A DNA stretch of 64,000 nt, from NCBI GenBank assembly GCA_963931925.1, contig OZ007570.1:53133380-53197379 (forward strand), written 5' to 3'. The notes under the pieces were generated by a model, which was not told the DNA's origin, ran no database searches, and saw only the letters and a list, made by a program, of their open reading frames with translations. Within the stretch, counting starts at the first letter, position 1. Every line of letters begins with the position of its first letter. This document shows, piece after piece, positions 60,901 through 64,000 of this stretch. This DNA comes from Onchidella celtica (taxonomy: Eukaryota > Mollusca > Gastropoda > Systellommatophora > Onchidiidae). The position numbers and the translations under genes were made by a program.

Positions 60901-63886
60901 CTGACAATTTGTAACAGTTCCAATTTGCAATGACACAACCCCATCATGAATTTGAAAATATAAAATTCCACATTTTGTACATTTAAAATAAAAAGAAAAG
61001 CAGCATTGAAGTAAACATGTGCAGCTCACATTTGTTGCCAATCATTCCTCTATTATTGTTCTGCGGCACACCAGTTTCCTTGCTGATAATTAATGGCTTA
61101 TGAAACTGGAACTGATATTTACTGCCATTTAAATCTCTCCACACATAACAGTTATTTTTCAATTTCAAGTTCAAAAACTGATCATCTCGGAACGAAGTAT
61201 AATTATAACTGTAAGCAAATGCTGTGGATCTACTGGGCATTGCTGTTGTCCACAATCAGCATCACAAATCATTGGTTTGACCAAAAGACCTTAAAAAAAA
61301 AATGAAATGGATCTAGATCTAGATCTAGATTCTAGCTCTTGCACATTGAAAATCTGACATTACAGATGGATCACCGAAAATATGGAACAGACTTTTAACT
61401 TTTAATGATTAATTCAAGAAAATAGCAGAAAAAAGCTCTCCCCACTCCCCCACCAAGAAAATTCTTTTCACAATTCCGTTAGCTTTCAAAATGAAGCTGT
61501 TTAGTCAAACGATGATAAGCACATTACAGTATTGAACAACGACAATGCTGTGCGAAATCCACGACTAAAATGTTTCCGTTGCATGTTCGACTGCGATGGC
61601 ATTTCTGTTTCAGTTTATCGACGTTCCCTCCTTTCCCCGCAGCAAGTTCAACCATGAATTCAAGCTTGGGTCACGAAATTCCCTGCATAATTCTGACACT
61701 TCGACATGTTGTCTTAATTATTTCTGTCAACTTACTAGACAGGACAGGAAAATTAGTCGTCAGTAACACCTTAGTCGAGAACACAAGGGAATCAGGAAGT
61801 AATGATTGGATGTAAAGCTTCCGTTCATAACACGGTGCGTTATGGATTACTTTATTATGGGCATGTCACTGCACGGCGACACACTTCCGCAAACGTGAAA
61901 ATGGTACCGACTGACTAATAACTTAAATGTTCATTGTTAAGTTGGGTATATGAACTGGCATTTTACAACAACTTACTGAAATTACGTGCCGCAAAAGAAG
62001 AATATGCTCATACACGGGCGCAAATTCAATTTGGAGATACACAAGAGTTGACTTTGATTTAGATTAGCTATTGAAGACTACACACTCAAAACTAAAACAA
62101 ATATGGCCGAAATCACGTGACCTAGGAGGCCCTTCATGGGGGATGTGTCGTTAAAAGCTCGCATTCTTGGCCCCTGAGAATAGTAACTGTCAGCTTTTTC
62201 GAACCGTTATTCTATTTAATGACTGTTTTACAGGCAGAAATGCATAATTTATTGTTATCTCTATGAAGCAACTGACATATCTGAGAGGGAGATGACCACT
62301 GGTCACTTTTGCTACTTGCCATATAAGGAAGTTGTAGGCCCATCGTCTATGACTCATGGAAAACCCCTTTCCCAAAATGGGATAATTTTAGAAAAACGTG
62401 TCGACGGCACCCTGATCTTGTGAGGAGGATTGCGTAGCTGCGTCATTGTAATATTAGCTAGTCTTGTTTGATAGGCGTAGAAAGTGAATGTGACATTAGG
62501 CCTACACAAAATATTACAGCCTGAAATTAGTGGTCTCCAAGAAATTTCAGAGTACCGGTAGCCTACTCGCTCACACCAGTATTGAAATTTCTGTAACAAA
62601 AACCATCACATTATTTATGAAAGTTGGCACAACAGGATCAGGGCAGATTTTCTTTTTTTCTTTCTTTCTATAAAATATGCCAATGGACTGGCCGCCCCCG
62701 GCAAAAGATGGAAGCCTTCAAATGCGATGGTAAAGTAAATGGTGACATAAATATTAACATTAAACCTACTTTATTGCATAACTGTCTTGAAGTTCTTGTT
62801 TGATGATGAATTTGATGCGTTATTTTATCTCCTTTTCTACCACATCCACTCACCTCCCCCACTTTTTGTTTATCTTGACAAGAGGGCCGCATCTGTTAAA
62901 AGTCCAGACAAATGACATTATGTTTAGTTTTTGAAGCTTTATTTTTTCCTTTAAAAAAAAAAAATATTGTACTCAGATGAGAGTTACATTACGACATGAT
63001 CAAGCAAAAAAACATTCAGAATGTCGAACTCTTTCATATATTTTTTTTTTGGTCATGCTTATTCGCAGATGGATTTTTGATTTTGCGATTTTTATTTAGG
63101 AAGAGCCCCTTTTAGATCACAATTTTGGCTTGTTTCGTTGAATAATTATAGGCTCTTCACTTGGTAAGATGGCTCAATTCGGAGTAATGCATGGTGGTTC
63201 TTACGTTAATGATGCACCAGGTTGTCTTTTTTTTTTTCTTAGTGGTACTTATCTGTTATCACGTCTTCGGTAGCATTAGAGAGACCCTGCTTAGTAACGC
63301 TTTTACTCAGGTTCCCCATGCTAATATTATAAGTGAACTTGCCTGCCGAGTTAGCAAGGGGGAGGAGTTCGAATCTCTGCAAGAGCTGACCTTTTTTTTG
63401 TTACCTTTTTTCTTCTTTTCCCCCTGCTGATCATCGTTGCTTTGCTCCAGAGTATAAAATTGTGAGTAGGATTTTTTTTTTTTTTAAAGATGAATTATTA
63501 GCCAATTTTGTCAGGTGTGAAATCACGGAGAAAGTCAGACAGGGCAAATAAAAATGAACTAAACTTCCATGCAAAGAAAAAAGTAATAAAACAAAACATG
63601 ATAAATAGCTGAAGTAGAAGACCCCCAAAATATATTTTCAGTAAATACAGAATAGATCCAGGTTACCAGAGAGAGAGAGATTGGCTGTTCAGTTCACACT
63701 GACTAAAAGAAATAATTTTACATGGGTTTAAAATTTGATTTAGCCTACATTTTTGTTTCTAATTAGCAACTGTCCCGTTCAATGAGGAGGAATAAATAAA
63801 ATGAATAAGAACAAATAGATGACATCAATTTTGGAAAATCCGTAGGAAATAAAAAATGATTCCTAATAATGAGCAGTACTAAGTTG
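57921..63886. other. Sequence upstream of the first visible CIN85/CD2AP exon
   Basis: About 6 kb with no recognised gene. It may contain the missing 5' exon and promoter. Two clusters of TAGATC/CTAGAT simple repeat lie at 59828-59868 and 61311-61331. Confidence 0.5.
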
Positions 63887-63990
63887 AAAAAAAAAAGGCT
63901 CCGGCGTGGGATCGAACCCAAGCCTTAATGAGCCCATTGTCTCCAACTGATAAACACAGATGCTAGTCATTGCGCCACCGCAGACCGCGA
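63887..63990 (-). repeat. tRNA-like Pol III unit (tRNA relic or SINE head)
   Basis: On the minus strand TGGCGCAATGACTAG resembles an A box and GGGTTCGATCCC a B box about 60 bases later, and the unit ends in a run of ten T (Pol III stop). The two ends do not pair as an acceptor stem, so a working tRNA is unlikely. Confidence 0.4.
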
Positions 63991-64000
63991 TAGACTGGAG

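Noticed and set aside
63290..63410. tRNA-like GAGTTCGAATCTC followed by a T run
   Set aside because: Only a B-box-like element; no matching acceptor stem or A box was found.

Overview
The window is eukaryotic, intron-rich, AT-rich animal DNA. It is most likely from a lophotrochozoan, probably a mollusc. The evidence is host genes with metazoan orthology split by GT-AG introns, a tRNA-headed SINE carrying a CGCACGTTAAAGA body motif that I associate with mollusc SINEs, a Gmr1-type Ty3/gypsy element, and many small TTAA- and TA-flanked DNA transposons. The species assignment is inference.

Three host genes were rebuilt exon by exon, with phase-compatible splice sites. (1) PPIL6, a cyclophilin-like protein, lies on the minus strand with 7 coding exons from 6913 down to 382 (296 aa). 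(2) NUP37, a WD40 nucleoporin, lies on the plus strand with 7 coding exons from 7091 to 20920 (317 aa). The two start codons face away from each other and are 177 bp apart, so they probably share a bidirectional promoter. (3) A single pro-orthologue of the CIN85/CD2AP endocytic adaptors lies on the minus strand from 57920 down to 31632. It has 12 coding exons, three SH3 domains, proline-rich linkers and a C-terminal coiled coil. The initiating exon was not found. NUP37 and CIN85/CD2AP converge across about 10.6 kb of non-coding DNA (21061-31631).

Mobile DNA fills the introns. NUP37 intron 1 holds a pogo/Tigger-like MITE (7596-8422). Its intron 3 holds a 6.9-kb antisense Ty3/gypsy-class retrotransposon (9501-16389) whose pol is ordered integrase, reverse transcriptase, RNase H, the Gmr1 (copia-like) order. 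Its intron 4 holds a MITE with 4-bp target duplications (17777-18335), with a second inverted copy at 49393-49926. PPIL6 intron 6 holds a TTAA-flanked element (1104-2257). Two copies of another TTAA family lie in CIN85/CD2AP introns (33600-34371 and 54936-55713), next to a 5'-truncated LINE (33018-33580) in the first case.

The most unusual stretch is CIN85/CD2AP intron 9 (42675-51373). A candidate 4.9-kb DNA transposon (42965-47851) there has inverted ends and inverted subterminal repeats. It carries a broken OTU-protease-like gene followed by a cysteine/histidine zinc-ribbon segment, part of which has expanded into a 24-copy, 57-bp minisatellite that is open in five reading frames. This and the retrotransposon are the best candidates for undescribed biology.
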